Source of the DNA: Candidatus Anammoximicrobium sp.
GTDB taxonomy: Bacteria > Planctomycetota > Planctomycetia > Pirellulales > Pirellulaceae
Direction: 5' to 3'
Assembly: GCA_012515235.1 (NCBI GenBank)
Contig: JAAYYU010000006.1
Coordinates: 1 to 48,544 of the forward strand
Length of the DNA stretch: 48,544 bases
The position numbers and the translations under genes are program-made. Positions 26,031 through 35,210 of this stretch are shown piece by piece. Below the pieces are notes generated by a model. The model did not search any database, was not told the DNA's origin, and saw only the letters and a list, made by a program, of their open reading frames with translations. Numbering within the stretch: the stretch's first letter is position 1; every line of letters starts with the position of its first letter.

Positions 26031-26647
26031 GAAGAGCACCCCGGCAGAAGGCAACGCCGCGCGGCGTCCCAACTCGTCACGCGCCGAAACGGAACCCGGC
26101 CCGCGTGCCGGTCCCAAGGATCGAAGAGCACCCGCTCGACTCCGGCGGGAAAGCCGGATTCCAGCAGAAACTCGGGCAAATCGTCGATGTAGTGCGTACA
26201 TTGCAACTGGCCGATTTGCGCCCGTTTCGCCGGCTTGGTCTCCGCAAAGAACACGCGCTGTGGCGGCAAGCCGATCCCGGCGCGGTCGTGGAATCCATGA
26301 CGCTCCAGCCAGCCGCGGGCCGCCTCGTGCAGATCGACTTGCGGGCCGCGCACCGGCAAGCGGGTCTTGTGACTGATCACGTACACCGGGAGGCCGCGCC
26401 GGCCGCACTCCTCGAAGAACTCGCCCACGCCTGGAAAAGGCTCCGCCCCGCCAATCCGCAGCCCGTACGCCAGCCCCTGCAGTTCGGTCCAATCGTCCTC
26501 GCGGCCCTGTCTGCGAAGATGATCGCGGACCGATTCCTTGTCCGCCGGCACGCTGACGGGAATCAGCAATCGTTCGACCGCCAAGTCGTAGAACAGGCGG
26601 TCGTAGCACACGATCGTGTTGTCGAAATCGACGCCGATGACCATCAT
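26027..26647 (-). CDS. HAD-superfamily phosphatase
   Basis: Protein of 206 residues with the HAD core: VIGVDFDNTIVCYDRL holds the nucleophilic Asp and general acid Asp (DxD), YVISHKTRLPVRG contains motif II Ser, the motif III Lys is in FFAETKPAKRAQI, and THYIDDLPEFLLES gives the metal Asp pair. It should remove a phosphate from a small metabolite, most plausibly a sugar phosphate of the same pathway. The ATG at 26647 starts the frame (double Met). It lies 7 bases after the dehydrogenase gene and overlaps the kinase gene by GTGA, so all are on one transcript. It is not GmhB-like in its motif I (GmhB has FLDRDG). Confidence 0.85.
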   Translation of the reverse strand: MMVIGVDFDNTIVCYDRLFYDLAVERLLIPVSVPADKESVRDHLRRQGREDDWTELQGLAYGLRIGGAEPFPGVGEFFEECGRRGLPVYVISHKTRLPVRGPQVDLHEAARGWLERHGFHDRAGIGLPPQRVFFAETKPAKRAQIGQLQCTHYIDDLPEFLLESGFPAGVERVLFDPWDRHAGRVPFRRVTSWDAARRCLLPGCSS

Positions 26648-26654
26648 CCGCCGC

Positions 26655-27716
26655 TCACCTGCTGCTCGAACGCTGCTCCGTCCAATTCATGTCGATCAGC
26701 GGCCGGGCCACCAGCCGCTGCTCCAAGGCGGCCAACGCCTGGTTGACGTCGTCCAGTCGGAACGGCTCGGAACGTAACGGAGCCAGATTCAGCCGTCCGC
26801 TCTGGATGAGCCGACAATACCGCGGAAAGTCGCGGTCGGGATCGTTGTCGCCGCCCCACGTGCCCAACAGACGCTTGCCCTGATTCAACTCGCGCGGATC
26901 CAGAGCCACGGTTTCTCCGTGATGGGCGTTCCCCACGACCACGGCGACTCCGCCCTGACGCCGCACCGCCCGCAAGGCCTGCACCATCACCTCGGGACGT
27001 CCGCTGGCCTCGACGGCAACGTCCAGCCCGCCGGGACACAGTTCCAGCAGTGCGGCCACGGGCTCCCGATCGCCGGCCAAAACGGTGTGGCTCGCGCCCA
27101 ACTGGCGCGCCACGGCCAGCCGCTCGGGACTGACATCGACGGCCACCAGAGGCGCCGCGCCGGCCAGACTTGCGCCCGCGACGGCGCACAAGCCGACGCC
27201 GCCGGTTCCAAACACGGCGACGCTCTGGCCGGGCCGGACGCCGGCCGTGTTCAGCACCGCCCCCACGCCGGTGGCCACGGCACAGCCAAGCAACGCCGCG
27301 TCGCGCAAGTCAAAATCGGACGGCAACACCGTGACCCGATTTTCGCTGACCACGGCATGGCGGGCAAACGTCGTCACGCCGCCCGCATTCACCGATCGGC
27401 CATCCCACGCGTAAACCGTTCCCGGCACGTCGGCTCCGGACCCCTTGATCCACGACAGCGCTACCCGGTCGCCCGGCCGGCACCTGGCAACGCCCGGCCC
27501 CACTTGCAGCACCGTCCCGCTGCCCTCGTGGCCCAGGCAATGCGGCAGAAACGGGTCCGGCCCTCGGTACCCCCGGCACTCCAGCAGTTGCGTGTGACAG
27601 ACGCCCGTCAAGGCGATCTCGACCAACACCTGCCCCGCTTTCAACGCGGGAATCTCCAACTCGGCCAGCACCAACGGCTGCCCCACCTGCTCCAACACCG
27701 CCGCTCGGGTTTTCAC
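26655..27716 (-). CDS. Zinc-type alcohol dehydrogenase
   Basis: Medium-chain dehydrogenase of 353 residues. GVCHTQLLECRGYRG and CLGHEGSGTVLQVGPG are the catalytic zinc region (Cys and GHE), and FGTGGVGLCAVAGASLAG is the NAD-binding loop; the structural zinc four-Cys loop is not present, as in some sugar dehydrogenases of the family. It would oxidise or reduce a sugar carbon. The GTG start at 27716 overlaps the upstream transketolase stop (GTGA), favouring it over the ATG at 27800, which lies inside that gene. Downstream is the HAD gene. Confidence 0.88.
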   Translation of the reverse strand: MKTRAAVLEQVGQPLVLAELEIPALKAGQVLVEIALTGVCHTQLLECRGYRGPDPFLPHCLGHEGSGTVLQVGPGVARCRPGDRVALSWIKGSGADVPGTVYAWDGRSVNAGGVTTFARHAVVSENRVTVLPSDFDLRDAALLGCAVATGVGAVLNTAGVRPGQSVAVFGTGGVGLCAVAGASLAGAAPLVAVDVSPERLAVARQLGASHTVLAGDREPVAALLELCPGGLDVAVEASGRPEVMVQALRAVRRQGGVAVVVGNAHHGETVALDPRELNQGKRLLGTWGGDNDPDRDFPRYCRLIQSGRLNLAPLRSEPFRLDDVNQALAALEQRLVARPLIDMNWTEQRSSSR

Positions 27717-28744
27717 TTCAAAGCACCTCCCGGAGGCCTGCCGGAGGACGCGGACGTGCCGCACCTGTCCGACGCCTCCGACCTGTTCGACTTCTGCCAC
27801 GACTCTTGTCTGTCCCCACGGTTTTCCGGCAACGCCAGCAGGATCCTCTGCGTCACCGATTCCGCGTCCAAACCCAACCGCTGCCGAGCATAGCGTTGAT
27901 CGCCGGTCTCATGGAAGAAGCGGTCGGGCGTCCCGATGCGCAGCAACCGCGCCGGCAGGTGCGTCTGCTCCGACAGCCACTCGGCGACCGCCCCGCCCAG
28001 CCCGCCCAGCACGCTGTGCTCCTCCAACGTGACCACCAACCGGCCGGCGGCGAAACTCGCCTGTAACAGCGATTCGTCCAGCGGTTTGACCGTATGCAAG
28101 CTGACCAGCCGGACCGACCGCCCTTGTGCCTGCAGCCGGTCGGCCACGGTCACCGCCGTCGGCAACAGGTTTCCCGTGCTCAACAGCGTGACCTCGGTTC
28201 CCTCGCGGAGCACGATTCCGCGGCCGATTTCAAACGGCGGCTCGTCCTGGTGAACCGCGGGTTCGCCCTTCTTGCCCAAACGCAAATAGACCGGATCGTC
28301 CTGGGCCAAGGCCCGCTGCAATCCCAGCCGGACTTCCGTCGCGTCGCCCGGACAGACGATCTTGACGCCGGGCAGCATCCGCAGCAGCCCGAGGTCCTCG
28401 CAGGACTGATGGGTGGCGCCCAGCGACGCATAGGACAATCCGCCGCCGACGCCCACAATCACCACCGGAGCATGGTGGTAGCAGACGTCCACGCGGATTT
28501 GTTCCAGGCAGCGCGTCGTCACAAACGGCACGATCGTGTACACCACGGGCCGCAGTCCGCACAACGCCAGCCCCGCCGCCACGCTCATCATGTTGGCTTC
28601 CGCAACGCCGCAGTTGAAGAAACGCTCCGGGAAGCGGGCCTTGAAATCGTCGAACAACCGGTTGCCGATGTCGCCCATCAGCAACACGACGCGTTCGTCC
28701 GCGGCCGCCAGACGCGTGAGTTCTCGAGCGAATGCGTTTCTCAT
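27713..28744 (-). CDS. Transketolase C-terminal subunit
   Basis: Protein of 343 residues that covers the pyrimidine-binding (Pyr) and C-terminal domains of transketolase. NCGVAEANMMSVAAGLALCG includes the catalytic Glu that activates thiamin diphosphate, and YTIVPFVTTRCLEQIRVDV is the region that contacts the other subunit. The partner is encoded directly upstream with an ATGA overlap (28741-28744). Together they form a split transketolase transferring a two-carbon ketol unit. Relative to single-chain transketolases (about 660 residues) the two chains total about 620. A tail after residue about 313 is low complexity. Confidence 0.88.
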   Translation of the reverse strand: MRNAFARELTRLAAADERVVLLMGDIGNRLFDDFKARFPERFFNCGVAEANMMSVAAGLALCGLRPVVYTIVPFVTTRCLEQIRVDVCYHHAPVVIVGVGGGLSYASLGATHQSCEDLGLLRMLPGVKIVCPGDATEVRLGLQRALAQDDPVYLRLGKKGEPAVHQDEPPFEIGRGIVLREGTEVTLLSTGNLLPTAVTVADRLQAQGRSVRLVSLHTVKPLDESLLQASFAAGRLVVTLEEHSVLGGLGGAVAEWLSEQTHLPARLLRIGTPDRFFHETGDQRYARQRLGLDAESVTQRILLALPENRGDRQESWQKSNRSEASDRCGTSASSGRPPGGALK

Positions 28745-29574
28745 GCCAGTCCCAACTCCGCCTGAGCCGCCCGCACTTCGTCCGCCGTGGGAATGCGGTA
28801 GTGCCAGTTGTTGTCGTCTTCCATGAACGAGACGCCCCGACCCTTGATCGTCCGGGCGATGATGCACGCCGGCCCTGCTCCGGTTTGCTGCCAGCGGCCC
28901 ATCGCCCGCTGCAGAGCGCCAATGTCGTGCCCGTTCACTTCCGTCACGTGCCAGCCGAACGCCGACCACTTGTCCGCCAGCGGGCTGAGGGCCAGCACCT
29001 CCTCGCTGCGGGCGGTCGCCTGCCAGCGATTGAAATCCACGATCGCCAGCACGTTCGTCAGCCGGCGGCCGGCGGCGAACATGGCCGCCTCCCACACCGA
29101 ACCCTCGTTGCACTCGCCGTCGCTCAGCACCACCCAGACCCGATAGCCGCGGCCCTGGATGCGGCCCGCCAGCGCCATGCCCGCGGCGAGCGACAGTCCG
29201 TGCCCCAACGAGCCCGTGGCCACTTCCACGCCCGGCACACAAGCGGGACTCATCTGCTCCGGCAGGCGGCTGCCCGGCTGCCCGTAGGTGGCCAGCCACT
29301 GCTTGGGAAAGAAGCCCCGTTCGGCCAGCACGGCGTACAGGGCCGCCGCCGCATGACCTTTGCTGAAAATGAATCGGTCGCGGCCGGGGTCTTGCGGGTG
29401 CCGGGGATCGATCTGCAACGCGCCCCAATACGCTGCGACCAGCAGATCGACGCAGGACAAGGCCGAGCCCAAGTGCGGAGCGCGGGCGGCATGCGACATC
29501 TGCACCAACTGCCCGCGCAGCCGGCACGCCAGACGCTCCAACTCCGGCAAACACGGTTGCTTTGAAAACGGCAC
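28741..29574 (-). CDS. Transketolase N-terminal subunit
   Basis: Protein of 277 residues, the PP domain of transketolase. FSKGHAAAALYAVLAERGFF and GSLGHGLSLAAGMALA carry substrate- and ThDP-phosphate-binding His residues, and LSDGECNEGSVWEAAMFA is the thiamin diphosphate GDG...N metal motif (GDG as SDG here). No ATG is available near the start of the similarity; I use a GTG at 29574 (VPFSKQPCLPEL) with a G-rich upstream (GAGGGGGG). It follows the epimerase gene by 32 bases and overlaps the second subunit by four. A split transketolase in a glycan cluster suggests synthesis of a ketose phosphate for the dedicated sugar. Confidence 0.86.
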   Translation of the reverse strand: MPFSKQPCLPELERLACRLRGQLVQMSHAARAPHLGSALSCVDLLVAAYWGALQIDPRHPQDPGRDRFIFSKGHAAAALYAVLAERGFFPKQWLATYGQPGSRLPEQMSPACVPGVEVATGSLGHGLSLAAGMALAGRIQGRGYRVWVVLSDGECNEGSVWEAAMFAAGRRLTNVLAIVDFNRWQATARSEEVLALSPLADKWSAFGWHVTEVNGHDIGALQRAMGRWQQTGAGPACIIARTIKGRGVSFMEDDNNWHYRIPTADEVRAAQAELGLA

Positions 29575-29606
29575 CTTCGCCCCCCCTCGCTTCCGGCGTT
29601 TTTCAG

Positions 29607-30620
29607 CTATCGCCAACGAGCCAGTTGCATGGTCTTGATGTTGTAGTACCGCGGATCGGTCATCGAATCGGGGATCCTTCCCGCGCGGAAGGCGGTCACC
29701 AGATCTTCCGCCGCGCCGGCGATCGTGTGCTGCGGCACAAAGCCGATGTCCCGGCGGATCCGATCCGAGCAGATCCGGTAAGACCGCAAATCGTCGGTCG
29801 GCTCCTGCACGATCTCGATCGGCCGATCCGCCAATACTCCGCGGACCTGGGAGGCGATCTCCAGAACCGTGTGGTTCTCGTAACCCGCGTTCCAGGTCCG
29901 CCCCGCCACGCGATCGTCGGGCAATTCCAACAGCCGCACGTACAAGTCCGTCATGTCCTCGATGTGCAAGTTCGGCCGGTACTGGGCGCCGCCGAACACG
30001 CGGATCCGGCCGTTGTGGTAGGCGTGATTGGTCAGGATGTTGACGGTCAAGTCCAGACGCAGACGCGGCGAGTAACCGCAGACCGTCGCCGGGCGCAGGA
30101 TGACGGTCGTAAAGTCCGGCGACTGGTAATCGCGGAGCACGTCTTCGCACAACGCCTTGAATTTGGAGTAGTCGGTGAGCGGCTCCAGACTCAGATCCTC
30201 CGTGACGCGCTCCTCCTGCTTTACGCCATACACGCTGGATGACGATGCATAGATGAACCGCCGCACTCCCGCGTCGCGGGCGGCTTCGACCAGCGGACGA
30301 AAAGCGTCGTAGTTGATCGACTTGCCCAGCGCCGGATCGAGTTCAAAGCTGGGATCGTTCGAGATGCACGCCAGGTGGATCACGGCGTCACAACCGGCGA
30401 CGCTTCGGACCACCACGCCGGGATCCCGCAAGTCGCCCCGCACGACTTCCAACCCGGCGTGCTCGCGCACCGCATCGAGCACCTGCTCGCCGAACCAGAG
30501 CAGATCCAGCACCCGCACGCGCCAGCCCTGCCGCAGCAGTTTGGGGACTAGCACGGCGCCGACATAGCCCGCGCCGCCCGTCACCAAGACCCGTCTTCCC
30601 TGCCCGTGACCAAGGATCAT
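29607..30620 (-). CDS. NAD-dependent epimerase/dehydratase
   Basis: Extended short-chain dehydrogenase of 337 residues with the NAD loop VLVTGGAGYVGAVLVPKLL, the catalytic Ser in FIYASSSSVYGVKQ and the Tyr-Lys pair in LTDYSKFKALCEDVL. It resembles NDP-sugar epimerases such as those forming activated heptoses or uronates, but the group is too broad to name the reaction. The ATG at 30620 overlaps the stop of the fused kinase/nucleotidyltransferase gene as ATGA, which fixes it. It is the second gene of the operon. Confidence 0.87.
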   Translation of the reverse strand: MILGHGQGRRVLVTGGAGYVGAVLVPKLLRQGWRVRVLDLLWFGEQVLDAVREHAGLEVVRGDLRDPGVVVRSVAGCDAVIHLACISNDPSFELDPALGKSINYDAFRPLVEAARDAGVRRFIYASSSSVYGVKQEERVTEDLSLEPLTDYSKFKALCEDVLRDYQSPDFTTVILRPATVCGYSPRLRLDLTVNILTNHAYHNGRIRVFGGAQYRPNLHIEDMTDLYVRLLELPDDRVAGRTWNAGYENHTVLEIASQVRGVLADRPIEIVQEPTDDLRSYRICSDRIRRDIGFVPQHTIAGAAEDLVTAFRAGRIPDSMTDPRYYNIKTMQLARWR

Positions 30621-32128
30621 TTCAGCAAAGACTCCACGTGACGCCGAAAGGCGGCTTCTTCCAGGAACTGCGAGTTGCCCATGACCGCCACCGCTTCGGC
30701 CCCGGCAACGTTGCCCAAAAACGCCAAGATCTCCAAGGGAACCCGCAACGCCGCGCACAGCGACGTGACCGCCAGGAACGACTCGGCCGCCCCAAACCGG
30801 TCCACGACCCGCGTTGCCAGTGCCGGGGCCTGCGCGAATCCGGCCTCCGGACCGTAGCACAGGCACCCCTTGCTGCCGACGGTCACCGCGGACAATCGGG
30901 CCTGCAGCCCCTGGGCCACTTGCACCAGCAACTGCGCGACGTCCCCGCTGCGACTGCGGCGATCCAGCCGCAAATCGTGCTCGGCCAGACAAAGATAATC
31001 GGCGCGCGGGTATTGTGAAATGGTGTGATAGCCAAGATTGGCGGCATTGGCGGGCGTGCTGGCGACGAGATACCGGGCCCGCTCGCAGATCGCGCGAATC
31101 GACGGCGGTCCCAGCATCGTGTGGCCGTAGTCCGCCACGACTACCACGTCGGCTCCCGCCGCCTCCCCCCGCAGCCACTGGTCGAGCAACTCCACTTCGC
31201 TGTCCGCCAGCGGCGTTTCGTCCAGGTAATTCAGCTCGAACAAGGTGTTGGCATAATAGACCTCGCGATACTGCCGTTTGACGATCGTCGGAGCGCCGGG
31301 CTTGTACAGAAAGCGCGCTTGCACCGCCGGACGCAGTTGGGCTCGAATCCACTCTTCTTCGGTCTGCTCCCGGCCGAGCAGCGAGATCAGTCGCACCTCG
31401 CGACAGAACCCGGCCAAGTGGTTGGCCACGGCCAAGGCACCGCCCAGATACCGCTCCTGCGCCAAAAAACGGCCCACGACGTTGGGCGACTTCGTCGCTT
31501 GGCCCAGCGTGGAACAGGTCACGTATTCGTCCAAAATCGCTTCGCCCACCACGAGGACCCGCAGATCGCGGGCCTGTGCCAGCCCCCCCAAAACATCCTT
31601 CGCCGTGTGACCACGGCGGAACTTGAGCAGGTACTGATCGGCTTTGTCCGTGAACGGCGACAAATAGTTGTTGATCAGGAAGGAAGAACTCGAACGGATC
31701 TCTTCGATGAACTCGACGCGAATGCCCAGCGCGGCCGCCTCGGCCTCCTCGGCCAACAGCTCGGGCGTCTTGTCGTCGCGATACTCGGCGCCCTTGACGT
31801 ACACATCGGGCCGCAATCGCCGCAACGCTTCCGTGGCGGTCGGACAGTCATGGATGCTGACGTGGTCCACGCAATCCAGGGCAGCCAGGGCTTGGGCGCG
31901 GAGCCGTTCCTCGAACACCGGCCGGTGCGGGCCCTTATTCACAAACTCATCCGCCGTCACGGTCACGACCAGGACGTCGCCCAACTGCCGGGCGGCCTGC
32001 AGATAACGGATGTGGCCGATGTGCAAAAGATCGAAAACGCCATGACACTGAACGATGACCTGGGAGCGGCGACGGTACTTCTCCAGGAGCTTGGCGAGTT
32101 CCTCCAGCGATGCAATCTTGTTGGGCAT
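30617..32128 (-). CDS. Nucleotidyltransferase-PfkB kinase fusion
   Basis: Protein of 503 residues with two domains. Residues about 20-150 form a cytidylyltransferase-like domain with HGVFDLLHIGHIRYL (the HxGH motif at residues 36-39), as in the nucleotidyltransferase part of HldE. Residues about 190-490 form a PfkB/ribokinase-like domain (LRVLVVGEAILDEYV, YLGGALAVANHLAGF). The order is the reverse of HldE, in which the kinase comes first. The kinase motif DRFGAAESFLAV replaces the usual DxxGAGD, so the catalytic Asp is Glu (residue about 449) and kinase activity is doubtful. ATG 32128 follows GGAAGG; the likely promoter is at 32166-32194. It heads the operon and would activate a sugar phosphate as an NDP-sugar. 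Confidence 0.85.
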   Translation of the reverse strand: MPNKIASLEELAKLLEKYRRRSQVIVQCHGVFDLLHIGHIRYLQAARQLGDVLVVTVTADEFVNKGPHRPVFEERLRAQALAALDCVDHVSIHDCPTATEALRRLRPDVYVKGAEYRDDKTPELLAEEAEAAALGIRVEFIEEIRSSSSFLINNYLSPFTDKADQYLLKFRRGHTAKDVLGGLAQARDLRVLVVGEAILDEYVTCSTLGQATKSPNVVGRFLAQERYLGGALAVANHLAGFCREVRLISLLGREQTEEEWIRAQLRPAVQARFLYKPGAPTIVKRQYREVYYANTLFELNYLDETPLADSEVELLDQWLRGEAAGADVVVVADYGHTMLGPPSIRAICERARYLVASTPANAANLGYHTISQYPRADYLCLAEHDLRLDRRSRSGDVAQLLVQVAQGLQARLSAVTVGSKGCLCYGPEAGFAQAPALATRVVDRFGAAESFLAVTSLCAALRVPLEILAFLGNVAGAEAVAVMGNSQFLEEAAFRRHVESLLK

Positions 32129-32165
32129 GCGAACCTTCCACAAAGGCCAAGCGAACGCTGAACGC

Positions 32166-32194
32166 ATTATCGCTCTGCCGCCGGCTTGCGACAA
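32166..32194 (-). promoter_or_regulatory. Promoter of the 11-gene sugar operon
   Basis: On the minus strand TTGTCG (32189-32194) and GATAAT (32166-32171) are separated by 17 bases. The -10 box has 5 of 6 consensus bases and lies 37 bases before the ATG at 32128. A second TTGACA further upstream (32198-32203) has no matching -10 at proper distance. Confidence 0.55.
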
Positions 32195-32523
32195 GTATGT
32201 CAACCGACCCGAACGTGGCGGACGCCGCGCCGCCGGCACGCCGGCGACCCCGCCCGCCAAGTATCGTTCGAGAAGGAATTGTCCGGAGTGTGTTGCTGAT
32301 CATCCCACGGAGTGCGATGGCTGCTTGGACGAGGCGACCGTTGTTTCTCGAACGATGCCAAAGTCGCCTCCTGGGCGAAATCTCGAGATTTCGCTCAAGT
32401 TCCGCTCACGACGCAGATTCCCGCCATCGGGCCGGGCCGTCCCAGTTTCTCTAGGCGTTCGTGAAGCCGACGCGGCGAACTTACCGACTATCTAAGAACG
32501 CGCCGCGGTGATCATCCCTGGCG

Positions 32524-32647
32524 GCCCGCTGAAAAAACGAATTGGCTCCGAACTGCGTGCAAGATGCCCAGGAAAAACGAGCACCGCGAGGTGCCTGACC
32601 TCCTCCCTGGTCCTCCCTGGTGCCTGTCCTCTTTTTTTCAGCGGGGC
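32524..32647. repeat. Family 2 palindromic element, copy B
   Basis: Arms GCCCGCTGAAAAAA (32524-32537) and TTTTTTTCAGCGGGGC (32632-32647) flank a core that shares TTGGCTCCGAACTGCGTGCA and CCGCGAGGTGCCTG with copy A at 22978-23073. It has an internal duplication of CTCCCTGGT. The rest of the gap between the operon promoter (32194) and the gene at 33016 shows no recognisable gene; a TTGACT at 32890 and an AT-rich stretch to 32960 may serve the next transcript. Confidence 0.65.
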
Positions 32648-33015
32648 TGCTATCGCCGATCATGCTGGGGCCAACCACTTTGACGCCAACCACGCCCCCA
32701 ATCCCACCCCGGCCCCTGCCCAGAACCCAAGGAGTTCATCGCTTCGCCGCGGGACCCTTCCACCAGACCAACATCCCCAAACTGTCCAGCCCCGGAAGAC
32801 GCGCGGGCAACTGCACAGTCTGATCGTTTGCGTTCCTTTGGCAGACCCGAAACCACGCCTTTCAAAATCCGCAGACGTCACATATTTACTTGACTTCCTA
32901 GCAAAGCTATCTATCCCAACTTGCCGATATTACCTCCTGGGAACACAAAACCCAACTTGTCATTAACCGTTGTAAACGTTAACCCGCGGCAACTAGCTCA
33001 GGAGATTTTTGCGGT

Positions 33016-33300
33016 ATGCAGGAATCATCCCTTCAGATAAGGACCTTGTTGGATTTGAGAAGTTACGTCCAACAGCAACTATGTGATCAAAACGAATTAG
33101 AGGTTGGGGCATTTCAATTGACGGAGCAGGTGCTGGAAAAACGGGGCGACCCGTGCGGCATCTACTTCTGCTTGCACGGACCGCGCAGCGTCAAGCTGAT
33201 CGCGATCTGGGAGACCAAATCGAACAGCATCCTGTTCTACGGTTCGACGGGACAGCGAGTCCACCGCATTCGTTTGGCCAGCACTCCCAGTTGGAATTGA
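33016..33300 (+). CDS. Small conserved protein next to csrA
   Basis: Protein of 94 residues, hydrophilic, with no transmembrane helix. It has a helical N-terminal half (LRSYVQQQLCDQNELEVGAF) and a beta-rich end (GIYFCLHGPRSVKLIAIWE, then NSILFYGSTGQRV). I do not know its function. I recall similar short genes before csrA in other planctomycetes, which suggests a genuine two-gene unit and perhaps a role in regulating or titrating CsrA. The ribosome site is CAGGAGAT at 12 bases, somewhat far. The csrA start lies 51 bases downstream. Confidence 0.75.
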   Translation: MQESSLQIRTLLDLRSYVQQQLCDQNELEVGAFQLTEQVLEKRGDPCGIYFCLHGPRSVKLIAIWETKSNSILFYGSTGQRVHRIRLASTPSWN

Positions 33301-33351
33301 CAGCTGGATTCATTCACTTTCATTTGCATTCATAGACAAGGAGGTTGCGGC

Positions 33352-33543
33352 ATGTTGATTTTGTCAAGGAAGGCCGGCGAACGAATCAAACTGGGCGATT
33401 CGATCATTTTGACGGTGGTCGGGGTCACGGGGGACAAGGTGCGGGTCGGGATTCAGGCTCCGGCGAACGTCCTGGTGCTGCGGGACGAACTGGAGCCGTT
33501 CGAGGAGGAGCGGCGGACGTTGAAGCTGCGGGCGGCGGCCTGA
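33352..33543 (+). CDS. csrA: Carbon storage regulator CsrA
   Basis: CsrA/RsmA-type RNA-binding protein of 63 residues. MLILSRKAGERIKLG is the diagnostic beta1 start with the Arg that contacts RNA (SRK), and VGVTGDKVRVGIQAPANVLV is the central strand pair; the family is a swapped homodimer that binds GGA motifs in 5' leaders. AAGGAGGTTGCGGC upstream of the ATG is a strong ribosome site. It is transcribed with the small protein gene at 33016 and ends near a long hairpin at 33568-33611 shared with glyA. Confidence 0.95.
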   Translation: MLILSRKAGERIKLGDSIILTVVGVTGDKVRVGIQAPANVLVLRDELEPFEEERRTLKLRAAA

Positions 33544-33560
33544 ACGGCCCGGCAGAAGAC

Positions 33561-33611
33561 GAAAAAAACACACGCGGCGAGGTTCGCCGGAGCGAACCTC
33601 GCCGCGTGTGT
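33561..33611 (-). terminator. Rho-independent terminator for glyA (possibly bidirectional)
   Basis: A perfect 20-bp stem (33568-33587 with 33592-33611, loop CGGA) is G+C-rich and followed, on the minus strand, by seven T from the A-run at 33562-33568. It lies between the convergent csrA and glyA, directly after glyA. On the plus strand the T-tract is short, so termination of csrA would be weaker. Confidence 0.8.
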
Positions 33612-33624
33612 TGTGGATGCTGCG

Positions 33625-34863
<1,239 letters not shown>

Positions 34864-35210
34864 GGGACGACTCGCTCGCATCGGGTTACAGGTTAAAGCA
34901 AGTTAGCTGCTACAGATTCGCCGCGCACCAGCGGCGGTGAGTGCCGAGACTGTAAACGGAACAGCAGTCCGATTCAATCCCGCATCCATGAGTCCCCAAT
35001 ACGCTTTTTGCGAAAAGGAACAGGCCCCGTTTGTGCGAAGCACGGTGCAGGCCGTTTGGGCTACACGTTCCCGGCCCTTTTTCCCCCGACTCCCTTTCCC
35101 TCCGGCGCCTCTTCGCCATCGCCTACGGCATTGAGGAATTTGGCAGCGGGACGCCACGCCGAACGCCCTCCACGGCCTGACGGCCTCGCCAGTCAACGCG
35201 GATTGCCGCG
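34864..35210. other. Intergenic spacer without recognisable gene
   Basis: About 350 bases between the glyA start and the TerB-like gene stop. Short open frames on both strands have no recognisable protein pattern, and I see no strong repeats or clear promoter consensus. It presumably carries the glyA promoter. Confidence 0.5.

Noticed and set aside
32110..32454. 115-codon plus-strand frame upstream of the sugar operon
   Set aside because: It overlaps the operon's promoter and start region in antisense and shows no family pattern or ribosome site.
33568..33611. Perfect 20-bp hairpin considered as a mobile element
   Set aside because: Its place between convergent csrA and glyA, with a T-tract after glyA, is explained by a terminator; it shares no sequence with the two repeat families.
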